A DNA stretch of 64,000 bases from Prosopocoilus inquinatus. Its lineage: Eukaryota; Arthropoda; Insecta; Coleoptera; Lucanidae. The position numbers and the translations under genes are program-made. Numbering within the stretch: position 1 is the first letter of the stretch; the number at the start of each line of letters is the position of its first letter. The notes beneath the pieces are model-generated. The model was not told where the DNA came from, did not search any database, and saw only the letters and a program-made list of their open reading frames with translations. The stretch covers positions 42,890,101 through 42,954,100 of the forward strand of contig CM069872.1 of the NCBI GenBank assembly GCA_036172665.1. Direction: 5' to 3'. Positions 34,030 through 45,766 of the stretch are shown here, piece after piece.

Positions 34030-34757
34030 TTAATTTTTGACTTGCTCATTCTTACTTATTGGACCTTGACTTGGTTTCCGGAGAAAAGACTCGTCACCAG
34101 AGATGACACGTTCCAGAAAATGGGGATCATTTTCAATCAATTCCAAAAAGTCAAGGCACATTTCCCCTCCCGATGTACTTTTGGTCCGGCGAAAGGTTTC
34201 TTTGAACCATTTTTTTTCTAATCGCCAGTTCATTGGTTAAAATCTGATGAACGGTGGTGTGAATAAGATTCAACTCTTCCCCGATCAATCTGACTGTCAA
34301 CGAATGATCCGAATGCACAAGTTCCCTGATTCTGTCGACATTTTCAACGGGTTCTTGAAGATAAAGGCCTTCCGCTACGTGGTTCATCTTCAATCGACAC
34401 TCTTCCTTCTGAAAATGCCTTTAATCACCTGAAAACCTGGGCCCTTGACAAGACACTGTCTCCAGAGGTCTGCTAAAGTTTTGCAGAAGTTTCAGTTACA
34501 ATGTGCCCAAGTCTGCAGCAAAGCCCACCGTTGCTCGAAATTGATGTCACTCATTTTTAAAAAGCGCTAGAGAAAACTGTTTCACGAAAAAAATCGCTAC
34601 GGACAACCAAACGGCTTTAGCGAGTTCAAACTCATACTGAAGATGTATCACATGTTCCCCAAGTCCCCTCCAAGTCCCGCGTCCAAACGTCCCATGTGTT
34701 GCCAGATCGAACGCAACGTTCCAGTCACATTTCTTAATTTACACACCTCGTATATGA
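34030..34757 (-). pseudogene. Mariner-family transposase relic with 5' end
   Basis: On the minus strand a start MSDINFEQRWALLQ (ATG at 34554) begins a mariner/SETMAR-like transposase. Frame-broken pieces follow: RKSVD and the lead to GRP, then RELVHSDHSLTVRLIGEELNLIHTTVHQILTNELAIRK (34230-34345), then MVQRNLSPDQK, then CLDFLELIENDPHFLERVISGDES, where GDES holds the first catalytic Asp. The frame is lost just after GDES, so the C-terminal half with the other two Asp residues is missing. Upstream, about 190 bp of 5' UTR leads to a TACGAGGTGTGT-like end at about 34745-34757, resembling mariner inverted repeats. Dead, 3'-truncated copy. Confidence 0.75.
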
Positions 34758-35720
34758 CTTTGAAAAGATTGTACCTTACTTTTCTTTTTTATTTAATTTC
34801 TATGTACCTACAGAAAGTAAATGCAAGATTATAATTTGCTTTCAATCATTTAAGACCTTTGAGAAACATACATACTAGTCCAATATTTTACTGTTGCATA
34901 CTAATTTAATTCTTCTTTTCCTTTCTCTTAATTTTAATACATTTCCGTGTTGGGCATTAGCCTATATCCTGTTCACATGAAATTATTCGTCTTTGTCCAA
35001 CTACCAGAATATTATTTCGCTTACAAGAAATCGGTAACTTAATTTTAAAATATAGTTTCTTTTTACTCTTTTTTCCTATTTTGGACGTGAAAATTATTAG
35101 TCTTCTGCCTGCACGTGTCCTTTTTGCCATACTTCATAGACATCAATTTTCTTGAACTGTTTTTGATATAGTATTAACAAAACTTACTGCGCACAAGGTG
35201 GGTACAGATTACCAACCATGAACAGCCGTTACTACGAGCCGTTCAGGTTTAGCCGCGTCATCTACTCAATTAAGATTGGTGTTCAGATAACTTTGATTTC
35301 AATGTTTGGTTGACTAACGAAATTAGAGGCCATTGGGCTGCTGCAAAGTATTCTGGCATCTTAAGCTTTTTTGCGAATGATTCTACGTTCTTCAGTCATC
35401 ATGATCCTTTAATTTGATTCTGTGGTCTTCAGTTGAGACTCTCCCGGATTTAGTTGATTCATAGTTTTCCATTTGACCTTTTAACTCTTTCTCTTTTTCC
35501 TTCCAGCATATTTTTGTCGTACTCACTCATGCTAATGGTATTAATCCTAAGATCTTCAACTCCGTTTTCTTCTTTTCATTTTGGTCATCTTTAACCTCAA
35601 CGTGTCTTAACCTGACTTGCTTGCTTGCTTTCTTTGCTTTGCGTAATCCATTGCTCATTTCTAATCATCCGGGCATTTACAAATATTAAATTGATCTGGG
35701 TCAATCAACGGACAGAACAA
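34758..35720. other. No recognisable gene
   Basis: The minus strand at 35340-35600 is lysine/glutamate-rich when translated (MSEYDKNMLEGKRERVKRS) and may be a transposon gag-like remnant, but I could not place it. Confidence 0.3.
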
Positions 35721-35815
35721 ACGTTACCCTGGTGGGATTTGAACCCACGCTGCAACGAAACACGACCTCCAAAGTCGGCTAGGCTAATCGCTCAGCTAAA
35801 TTACAGCCCTTAACG
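35721..35815 (-). mobile_element. tRNA-derived SINE head (tRNA-like, with A and B boxes)
   Basis: The minus strand has an A-box-like TAGCTGAGCGATTAGC (35783-35798), an anticodon-like hairpin CCGAC-TTTGGAG-GTCG with TGG in place, and a perfect T-arm GTGGG-TTCAAAT-CCCAC containing a B box GGTTCAAATCC (35735-35745). The acceptor ends do not pair properly and the variable region is long, so it is not a functional tRNA. It fits the pol III head of a SINE. Confidence 0.55.
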
Positions 35816-37775
35816 TATCTAACGTGTTACTTGTGGTTTGACATTGAATCTAGCTTCGATTCTTCTAACTTACACGAAAACAAGTCTGGTATCATTTGAC
35901 ATATGACTTTCGTGTTGGTTTGATGTTAGACAATGGGTTTTATTAGAAGACGTTTATCACAAGGTACTAATTTTATATCTAACTTTCCTTGGAATCTCTC
36001 TTGGAGTTTCTTGATTTTATCAAAACTTATTTATCCTAATTAGTTTGTATATGAATTTAGAGACTTCTTGCTAGATTTAATTTGACTTAATTCTTACAAT
36101 TTCTTAAAATTTGGATCCATCGAAATAGAGGCATCTTCCAATATACGTTTGTCTTGAGTGCTCCCTCAGTTTTCCAGTTCAAAATATCTGCGAAGGTTTT
36201 TTATCGTCTCTTTAAATACCGCCATGAAATTGATCAATTTTTCTTGACTATTCAAATGTGCATCTGAACATATCTTAGCCACAAAGAAGTTTTTATCCAA
36301 TTTAGTGCACCAATTCTACCTTGAAAACCGTTCATGGTACACATGTAAGAATGCTCTGAATTGGTTTGCTACTGGTAGCCTCACAGGCCCACTATTAAAT
36401 GTAGTTGATTAGAAGAAATCTACCCCGGTAGTTTTTAAATTGACTCAATATTTCACGAACACTTTCGATTGCTTAAGTCAGAGCCATTTTGCTCCGCAAT
36501 ATGTGCATGGACGAGAACCAAAAAGTTCAGGACAGTTGGATTTATTCGCGATTCATTTAGTTTGATGATGACTTTTCGAAACCTACTTACTTGGTACTAC
36601 TTCCAATAGGAAATGTAACAACCGTATCGCCAGCTGGAGATCCAAGTTGCACCAGTTTGAATCTTCTATTTCAGGAGATCGTAAGTTTCTTACTGAGTCT
36701 AGAACTCTACTCTGTCAAACTTCCTTTTTATTTTTTTTCGGTTCTGATAAGTGTCTTCCTTTGTCTTTCGAAACAGTTTTGAAATTATCAACAAAATCAG
36801 AACTAACCATACTCTTTCTACTTCTAAATCCACATTTTCAACTTGATTGCTGACAAGCAAATCAAGTACTGTCTTCGCCAAGTTAATTTTAAAAAATGAT
36901 ATTGAATTTGTTCCTTGTGCAGGTACAGCTAGAAATGCACTTCTAGCAAAATTGTTGACCTAATTCCTTTGTGAGCTTGTTGATATACAAACGTAGGCGT
37001 ACTTTATTCTCTGAACATTACAGCATTATTTGCGTTATCTATTATAATGTCCAAACGCATTTTACATATCACATACTTTTATTCAAAGAAATATGCACGT
37101 AGGTAGATTCAAGCACATATCTATTCAAATAATTGCAGCATGTGTTATGAGTATGTAGAAGCATTTTATCTGGTCTAGACGAACAGGACTATTTTTTTGC
37201 TATCGCATGTTTTTCGAATGACAGGAAAGAAACGAACTCGACTCTAATCTTTCCTGATCTATACAAGTATTATCGATGGATGCAATTTGAATTAGGTTCG
37301 CGGAATTCTTATAAATTACCATCCCGAAACGTGTCAAACGCTGCCCGCAGAGTTTAAAGAAATATGAAACAGTCACGAAGTTTTGACGTCAATGGCGATA
37401 TCTTCTGTGCGCTTATATTAATTGATCGCAGTCGGCGCTCGCGGAGAACGAACTTTCAACCGTTTAACTTGATATAATTAGTTCCTTCCTTGCGGACGGT
37501 ATTTTTAGATTGTGTTCTCTTTGTTCGTGGCGGTTTCGCTTTGGTTATTTATGCAAGCAGAAATTGTGTACTGAACAAAAATTGATTGTGTTTTAGCGTA
37601 CTTCTCACTAGTAAACTAATTTAGAAACTACAAAGTGCTATTCGATTGTAAGTAAAGCAGTTGTTTAATTAATTCATTTTTTTTTTCTTATTATGAACAA
37701 CTTTGCAATATTTTCTACCAAGAGATTTGCAAATACTGATCATTTTTTATTTATATACATATATCAAAATCGCAT
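35816..37775. other. No recognisable gene
   Basis: AT-rich with many stops. Frames at 36591-36881 overlap on both strands without family resemblance. Confidence 0.35.
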
Positions 37776-38150
37776 TGTAATGCGTGACGAATTCGTCGCA
37801 CATGCGTTAGAGCCGGCGCAACGTAATCTCGAAGCTTCTGGTCTCTGTCTGTCGGAATTTTCTGGGCACTTCGACATACAGATGGACGCCGAACGGGATG
37901 GAGCTTTCGCGAGGTCGAACAATCCCGCAAACCAGCCCTGCATATTTAAACAATCAGCTGGGGAAATAAAGAACAGACATCGACTGTTCGCATTGAGGTT
38001 AACTAACTCATCGTCCGGCTTTTGTAAAAATAAATTAATTGATAGTCCGCATGAAATAAATTAGTACTAGTGTGTTAATAAATTAGTTACTTATTTATCG
38101 AGTATTTTATATTAAAATAAATTAAAACGAACCTTAAGTCCGTAACTGTT
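37776..38150 (+). mobile_element. Possible LTR or LTR-like segment
   Basis: A GC-richer segment starts TGTAATGCGTGACGAATTCG, and AATAAATTAG-type signals follow at 38030-38090. A TGGCGA near 38152 resembles the primer-binding site that follows some Gypsy 5' LTRs. No CA end, second LTR or target duplication was found. The ORF 37693-38064 across it is unconvincing. Confidence 0.3.
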
Positions 38151-38219
38151 TCGTGGCGATTTAACTCTTAATAATAAATAATAAAAAGTAAAGGTAATGA
38201 CGCGTAAAAACCGCATTAT

Positions 38220-39150
38220 TAGAAGGAACCGAATTTATTTTATTTTTTTGAACAAAATGCCACATTTTTCTGTGTGTGAAATTTGTCCTCGAATATTTCT
38301 GTCAATTTCTGATATTAATTTCATATTAATCAATCTTTTTTATTTTTGTTTATGTGCTATATTTTCTGAAGCATAATAATCTTTTTTCGTAAATACCCCA
38401 TTTCTTTCCTTTCTTTTTTCTTTTCCTGTTGAACCATTTTTTTTTTTTCATTTGCGACGAGAATATTAAATTTCTCGCGTAATTGTTGAGGTTGCAACAC
38501 TGATCTCGATTATCCATAATAGTTTCATTCGTTTTGTTTCATATGTAGAAGTTGTGTTGACTTTCCTTTCGTAAAAACAATTAAAACTTTTATAAAAACA
38601 TTTCCATTCTAATTAGTTTCCATTTTTCCAAAAGACGAAAATGTTGTTTTCTTTGTTTTATTTTTTTATATGAATTTTTCTTAAATTGAATAATCGAAAA
38701 TTTTCTATACTCCTCTGTCCTTAAATACAGTCGTCATTTCTTTGTTTATTTTCTTCAGAAATCTTCATTTCGTAAATGTTTTGCTGTGATTTGTCTCTTT
38801 TTTGTCTTTGCCTATTTGTCTTGAATATTTATTATTAATTATGTTTCTTAAGAAATTTTAAGTCTACAATTCGTCTTGAATTCTTTCTCTATACTGATCG
38901 TCATTTGTTTTTGTTACTTTGATCATAATTTTTTATTTATTTATTACAAATGTTCATTTATTTATTTTTTTTGAAGCAATAGAAATTTTCTCTTCATTCA
39001 CAATTAAAACAAATTAGTGATTAAAAATAATCGTATTTATGCATTTGATTTTGAAAATGAAATCGTGCTTCGTACCAAATGCTAAATAATCGCACGAACC
39101 CGATTATAATCGTACAGTTGGCAACATTTCCGTATATGTAAGATGTGTAA
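38220..39150 (+). repeat. ~1-kb T-rich interspersed repeat, copy 2
   Basis: Diverged, co-linear partner of 16020-17160 with indels. Both copies end with GGCAACATTTCCG(C/T)AT and have T-rich bodies in the same orientation. No coding capacity was recognised, so it may be a non-autonomous element. Confidence 0.65.
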
Positions 39151-39359
39151 TACATTTTATGGACGGATAAACCAAAACGTTTCTTGGGTTCCCCGAGAAA
39201 CTTTAAGCTTTAAGCTTCAAAATGGGCTCCGTGGCAGAAAAAGTTTAGGAACCGAATCCTTTCAGAATTATATTCGAATTCGCAATCAATTTTGACTCAA
39301 ATCGAGGCAAGTTTTTGCTTTTGCTGCTAGAGATGAAAATCCAAGAATTCTTTCAAGTT

Positions 39360-39680
39360 CAGTACAATATTCTATCTCTTTGGTGATCCTCTTTCTCCCT
39401 CGAAACATTCAACTTCTAGCCTCATTTTTGTAATACTTTCTCTTCTTCCGTAATTCTAGGTGTCCATATAGTCCTCTTCTTTATTTTGCTTTTTCTTTTC
39501 TTTCCGAATCCCACGTATTTTTTTGACTAATCCGCTTAATCATTTTATTATAATATAGACATAAGTTTCTTATTTTTTGTCTTCACCATTTAGTTTTCTT
39601 TTAACTAACTTCTCCCAATCACTTTTAATTGTCTCTGTCTCTCATCGTTAAAGACACTAACACTGAAGCTTTAGTGTAGA
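39360..39680 (-). pseudogene. LINE fragment, end of endonuclease domain
   Basis: Minus-strand fragments read TETIKSDWEKLVKRK and later KKRTIWTPRITEEEK, like the DWEKL...KKRKxPWWNEEI segment just after the endonuclease in RTE-like LINEs. Stops and frameshifts separate them. Confidence 0.3.
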
Positions 39681-39884
39681 AACAGGTTTCATTTCTTGTT
39701 ACAGAGGCTTAGCTTACTGTATTCAGTTAATCAGCGGTTCTCAAACTTTTTGATACCACTGATGAAGAATATTATATAATAACTCGCAATTCTTTATCTA
39801 CTATTACAATCACCGAAGTTAATTAATGACGACATTCTTTTCACTAAAATATCACAAGATAATTAAAAGTAATGCAATTGACAG

Positions 39885-40640
39885 GGGCAAATCGATTGTC
39901 AATTTATTCTCGACGGTTAACTGCATAAAGGAAACTAAAAATCAGTTATTTTAATGTTACGATAACTGATCCTTTCTTGCCGAAAGGATTGACTTTCAAA
40001 AGAATGCAAAAATCGATTGTCCATTATTTTTCGATAGTCAGCAGAAAAAAACTAACAATCGATTTCTTGATTTATTTACGATAACTGATTTTTGTATCTA
40101 AACATTAAGACATTTAAAAATATGCAAAGTGACAAGAGAGAATCGAAAATCAATTATTTTTCGGTAGTTAACAGGAAAAAACGACTCAGTTCTTTTAAGG
40201 TAACTGATTTCAGATAGACATTCAAAAGAATGCAATTGACAGAAACAAAAATTGATTGTAAATTGTTTCTCGGTAGCTAACAAAAAGAAATGTCAGTCAT
40301 TTTTTCTGACATTTCGGTTTCAGTTTTCATTTTCCGAAATGACGCCCATCCAAAAGAAAGCAATTGGCTGAAAAAAACTGACCATCGATCAATTGTCTAT
40401 TGCATTCTTTTGGATGACTGTCTGTCATTTTGGCAAAGAAAAAGTGTCTACCGAGAAACAATTGACAATCATTTGTTCCCCGTCAATCAGACAGCATTTC
40501 TGTCAAAAAAACTGACATTTCTTTTAATATCACGATAACTCATTTGTTTTACCAAAAAGATAAACATTCCAAAAGAAGCACTTGACGGAAAACATCGAAC
40601 GTCAATTGTTTTTCTGTGTCTTTATAGAATTATGAAGATC
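39885..40640. repeat. Degenerate tandem/inverted repeat, CGATTGTCAATT family
   Basis: Units with ATTGTCAATTatttcTCG(A/G)(C/T)(G/A)GTTAAC and TACGATAACTGAT and CAAAAGAATGCAA recur at about 39891, 40012, 40142 and 40250 (108-130 bp apart). From about 40395 the units are inverted (CTACCGAGAAACAATTGACAATC at 40449), so the block is a fold-back of tandem units. Confidence 0.75.
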
Positions 40641-40799
40641 AATGGAATTGTGATGTGGGATTAAACGAATGACAAGCAAGAAAAAGCTGTCTGTCAACTT
40701 CATCATTTTATGTGGAGTTTTCTCTGTCCTCATTAATAACTTTTAATTATGTTCGTTTTTGGGTTTATTAACTTTTCATGTACAGAAGTAAAAGGCAGT

Positions 40800-41035
40800 T
40801 AAGCTAAACTGGATCAATAATTAAGGAGAGACAGCTGAAGTAGTTGGGACACTTGTCAGACGGATGGTTAATGAAAAGAGTATCGAAAGAAGAATATCAG
40901 AAGAAAAAATAGGAACAATAGACCAAGGAGAACGTGAAAGAAAGGGGTAAAGGAAGATTTTACGGAAAAAGAATAATTTCATGGGTCATGACATGAAAAA
41001 GAAATCCCAACACCGAAAAAGACAGTGGGGGGATG
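40800..41035 (+). pseudogene. LINE C-terminal tail fragment
   Basis: The plus strand reads IIKERQLKWLGHLSDGWLMKRVSKEEY and then an Arg/Lys/Gly-rich stretch, like the IKERQLRWLGHVxRMxxxR...GRPRKRW tail of RTE-like LINE ORF2, with stops. It has opposite orientation to the LINE relics at 11-840 and 28.2-30.3 kb. Confidence 0.5.
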
Positions 41036-42090
41036 TGTAGGAAATAAACTCGACTCAAATAGTCTTATCCTTCACGGTTATTTATGTTTATAGTTTTTTT
41101 TAATGTAATTTCTTCAATAAATCTTAGAAGAAACAAAAATAGAACAGAATTCAAAATTTAATAAAAAAGTTATAAATTTCAATATAACAAAAAGAATCAA
41201 TAATATTCAATGAAGGGAGACATTTAAAACAGACAGTATAATTAAGAATTTAAAACGGGGAACTGAAAATAATTTGGAAACAATTTGGCTGAATATTGTC
41301 GCGTAAAAAAGTATTTGGCATTGCACATTTTTGACAATGCAATTTTAAGTATTTTTTTTTTTTTTTGTAATAATTTAAATGTTAAAAACTACGAGCTCGT
41401 GAAAAACAGATTCAAAATAGAATAAATTATTAGCATAAAAAAACGGTGTTTTTATTTATTCGATGTGCATGCTGGTAATTACGCCGTTTTCAGGGATTTA
41501 CATAAATCAATTTAGTTTTAATATCCAGTCGAAATTACTTTAAATATTAACCAATTAAACAATGTCATAACTGTATGAATTTGTCACAATTTTTGAATTG
41601 TAATTTCATGATGCCGCGCCGTGACCGATCGTATCCTCGTTTTCTTCAATGTTGCTCACAGTATTTAAATTTAATACAATGTTGTTTTTAAGTTTTATTT
41701 TGTAGAAAATCGGGAGGCGAACGTTTAGTACAAACAAACACACTTTATTATTCCAGTTAATTATATTCAATTAAATTAAAAGCCAGGTTTCGTCTAATGG
41801 GCGTACTAATTTGCAACACATTTTGCTCTAGAATATTTTATTTATTTATTTGCGCTTGGTTAATTGCGATGTAATTGGGCAAAGCCTTTGTTAGCCCGTC
41901 CGTGACATTCATTTAAATTCAGAACAACAAAAAAACTAAACAACGGTACAGTTTTGCCTGTACCCCTACACAGTAAACTTGTATGTGGGTACACCAATTC
42001 CAGAATAATTCCAATTCGAGATACAGTTCAAGTCAACTCATTGTTGATTTCAGTTCTCTGTCCAACGAATTTGTTGGCTAATCTTTAATT
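41036..42090. other. No recognisable feature
   Basis: AT-rich; a T run at 41350-41366. Confidence 0.4.
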
Positions 42091-42164
42091 GAAAAAACGT
42101 AGTTTACTTTAAACTTTACTTAAACTCTGAACTTAGTTTAAATCGACGGTGAAAAACTGGCCCT
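42091..42164. mobile_element. Partial MITE, GGGCC-GTTTTTC family, copy 3
   Basis: GAAAAACTGGCCC at the right end and internal AACTTTACTTAAAC / AGTTTAAAT match the family. The left terminus is eroded. Confidence 0.5.
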
Positions 42165-44010
42165 TAATGACATAACATATGTTCTGAAGATATCGTTTTT
42201 CAGAAAGTGTATCTCTTGCTATTTCGTTTTCAATAAGTTCTTAAACTGTGTGTGTAGCTAAATTTAAAATTTAACGAGTCGCGCGGTGTTGCAAAGTTGT
42301 TAGCCAAATTCCGAAGCAAATGATACGAGATAAGTTTTTTTAGCGAAAATTTTGCTTAAGGAATTTCAACAAATTATTCTTGTCGCAGACATTGTTTTCT
42401 GTTTCCAGTCGAAATTAAGTGAACCAGAGGCGCGGAATTTAAATAATTCAATGCCTTCGTACATTACTTTGCTTACAAATTTATATGTATGTGCATTCCG
42501 ATGAGCACACAATTTAAAACTCCCTTATTACGCAACGAATCGTATATTTGATTGATTTAACTCGCATTAAAGTTATAATTTAGAATATATCAGAATTTCT
42601 ATATTCATAAGGTATGAAATGAAGTCTTCACATACTTCTGATGGGTATAACCGGCGTTCGGGTTATAAAATTCCACTGTCAGTCGCATCGCACATTGCGA
42701 ACGCTCGAGGAGAGATATCGAAAGTTGTAAGCAAGATTAAATTATTGTTATGATGCCTGAAAAAATATAAACCTGGCGGGAAGATACAGTAAGTTCTGAC
42801 AACACGGCTGGTCTACTATGAAGGGAATCCCTAACCCCTAACGTTGGTTATAACCGTACATATATGATCAGACGTCCGAAATAATTTCCAAGGATCTGAG
42901 ACACGTTCTTCAATAAATTCAGTAATCAAAAGGATGTATAGATGATACATTTTACAAATTCCACTTGCAAATTACATATTCAGGAAATTGTTTGAACGTA
43001 TTCTCTGTCACACACCCACACACACACACACCTTGTTATTACCTTGCGTCAATATGCATTAATCCGGTGTCTAAAGTAATTAAGTCTCTGCTAATAACAC
43101 ATTGTAATTAACTCATTAATATTCGACACCTAATCCATTGTTAACTGATCTTTATTCTACGAGTATAACCTCAGAATATAATACAAACTGATTCTGTATA
43201 ATGTAATTCTAACGTTAAGGCTTTTTCTTCGTTTAATGACAATCCGAAGCGTATAGTTACTAAAAAATCTGTGCTTTTTGAAAATCACTATTTAAAAGAA
43301 AACATTGGCCACGTTTAAGACAAGATCATCCCCTCTCAATTTTTATAAAGACAACATAATTGCCAGATTGTCAAATCACTTGAATTAAGCTTCATTGTGC
43401 CGATGTTGAAGACAGTGATAAAATGTGGCTTTAGTTCGTCCAATAAACCTCATGAGGTACCAAAAATACGTCGATTTTATACAATTTTGTCGCTGTAAAT
43501 AGAAGAGAAAAAAAATACCTAATTGGATCTAATAACAGACCGAAGTTATTTTAGTTCGAGGGCCGCATAATCAATAAAAGCGTATTGTGCTTCATATAAT
43601 ACGTACAATTTGTAAGTAATAATTGCGTACGTGAAGTAACGAGCGACCATTGTATGTTGCGAGGCACAGCAACAACGCATTAATTCTAAATATAAATATA
43701 CTTTATAAATAGAAATCCGATGGAGCGTTAAAAATCAAAATATTAAAGGACGTACTCCACTTTGGGAAAGTCTTTAATTAATTCTTCCCTAGAAAGTGAA
43801 CGTGTTGTTAGGCATGAAAAGACTAATATTGAGGAGGCATCAAACGTTAACATCTTGGAGGGAGGAGAGGAAAGGATTTATCCTTCCTCCAGTAGTTTAA
43901 GTCAAATGAATGGCATTTAAGTTTCTGTATCTGAAGGCCTCCAAAATATCAGAAAAGCGTATATCTAATTTAAAAAATTAAAGTCTTATGTAAGCAGTAA
44001 TTTGGTTTCT
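42165..44010. other. No gene; (CA)n microsatellite
   Basis: A (CA)n run lies at 43009-43032. No coding signal. Confidence 0.45.
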
Positions 44011-44163
44011 AAGGGCCGGTTTTCCCAACGCAGTTCAGGATAAAAGATGTTTTCCAATTATTATTAAAGATGACACAACCAATTCAACTAACAGAGAATA
44101 AAGATCAAGAGATGAACTGGGATTACACGAACTGAAGTTTAAACCGACATTAAAAACGGGTAT
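44011..44163. mobile_element. MITE, GGGCC-GTTTTTC family, copy 4
   Basis: AGGGCCGGTTTTCCC at the left and AAAAACGGG at the right, each beside TA, with GAACTG/CAGTTC arms inside. Diverged from the other copies. Confidence 0.55.
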
Positions 44164-44197
44164 CCAAGTGTCCCCTTCCGATTTTAATGGTCCCAGA

Positions 44198-44605
44198 CTT
44201 TGTACGGGGTCTCATAGAAAAACTATTCCTAACTTTCAGAAGGAGTGAAGAAGTGTGCTGGCAGACATACATGGAAAAAGATGACAGATTAAAAGACTCC
44301 TTTCTGTCCCCAGTTTTTTAGCTGTCCGTACAACGTAGAATCTCGACTTTCTTTATCAATAACCTTTACGCGGGGTGTCACAGAAAAACTATTCTTAATT
44401 TTCAGAAAGAGTGAAGAAGTGTAATCAATGCAGACGGGAGTGGAAAAGGATGACAGATTAAAAGAAGAAGGGAAGTCTTTCCATGTTTCAATAATAGCTA
44501 GAAAGCCAACTAACCAAGTAACCACTTTTCTACCCCTTTCTGTCTCCAATTTTTTAGCAGTCCGTACAATGTTGAATATCAATTTTCTTTGTTAGTAACG
44601 TTCTG
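44198..44605. repeat. Tandem duplication (~170 bp)
   Basis: Unit A (44198-44366) and unit B (44367-44605) share ACAGAAAAACTATTC-type, TTTCAGAA(G/A)GAGTGAAGAAGTGT, GATGACAGATTAAAAGA and TTTTTTAGC(T/A)GTCCGTACAA. Unit B carries ~60 bp extra. The minus-strand ORF at 44289-44582 is a by-product. Confidence 0.8.
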
Positions 44606-45758
44606 GTTTTCGGTAGGAAGCCTGAAATCAATTTTCAGTTCGTTTTCCACAGATTGATCGAATGGCTTACTTATACTTTCAGTATTGCAATAGTTCCATA
44701 AAAAGTCCGAAACTTTAAATAATAATATGTATAAGATAACAATTACTATACCTTTTAGGCAGTACGGAGTTACAGAGACTTGGGATACCCTGAAGGTCTT
44801 CGATTATACTCTGGGCATCGAGTCTGGTTTTCTTTGAGTATACAAGCACACACACACACACATACATCCACTTATGTTATCCTGAAGGAGGTGTATATTT
44901 AGACTATGATGTTTCCGCTTCAGCTTTTATCTACAGAGAAAATTTATATTGAAATGAAATAGAATAAATTCCATCCATCATTTTGAATCAAAACTAAATT
45001 AAAATTTATAATAAAATATAAGATCGACTTTACGGGCGTTATACCATCGAAGCTTTTACAATAATCCCTGCAGTTCGATGTACAAATCTTCGGATCCTCA
45101 ATCGAATTTAGCCTGTACTGCAATGGCCGATTCTGAATCCAAAAGACTTCATTACCAAATCGTTCATCAGCATTCATCAACTTATACGGGATAATCGTTT
45201 GCTGAAAGCTTCAATTGGCTGTTTTCGACTTTAAGTTTCTCATTTAATGAATATGGACGTTTAATCACATCAAACAGATGAAAGTAGTAGAAATATACTA
45301 CGTAAGTAGCAGAAAATAATGAAATTTGAAAATGAATAATAAAGTAATAAAGAAAAGGCTGTGCAAATTTTGAAAAAATATCTCAAGTCTCAGATAAAAT
45401 TGAAATTGGTTCTTGTCCGATGAAAATTGTAAGCACAATCTACAGCGAAACGTTGAGTGTGTTTCCTTCGTATTTCTGTCCGGTTAAAAAACTTTATACT
45501 TATTCTCAGACAAAAGATGAATTTTCTTTTTCATTTTTGCTTCAAAAAAAAAAATGTAATTTTTCAAAATTTTAAGAAATGAAGACGATCCTTTTTCCCC
45601 ATATTTTTAATTGCAGGTAATAAGAACACGTTTGATTTCCTGCTTTTGCTTGCCTTTCTTCCTTCAAAAATTAATTTCAAGTTTTAGGGTAGGCGGTATC
45701 TAACTACCATGCAAGGGTATTTGAATTTTAACCACAACTATAAGAATATGTAACAACT
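44606..45758. other. No gene; short (CA)n
   Basis: A (CA)n run lies at 44847-44862. Otherwise nothing is recognisable. Confidence 0.4.
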
Positions 45759-45766
45759 TACAATTT

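Noticed and set aside
34009..34432. Plus-strand ORFs at 34.0-34.4 kb
   Set aside because: They are antisense shadows of the minus-strand mariner transposase relic.
37693..38064. 123-codon plus-strand ORF as a gene
   Set aside because: It overlaps an LTR-like segment, starts in AT-rich DNA and has no recognisable domain.
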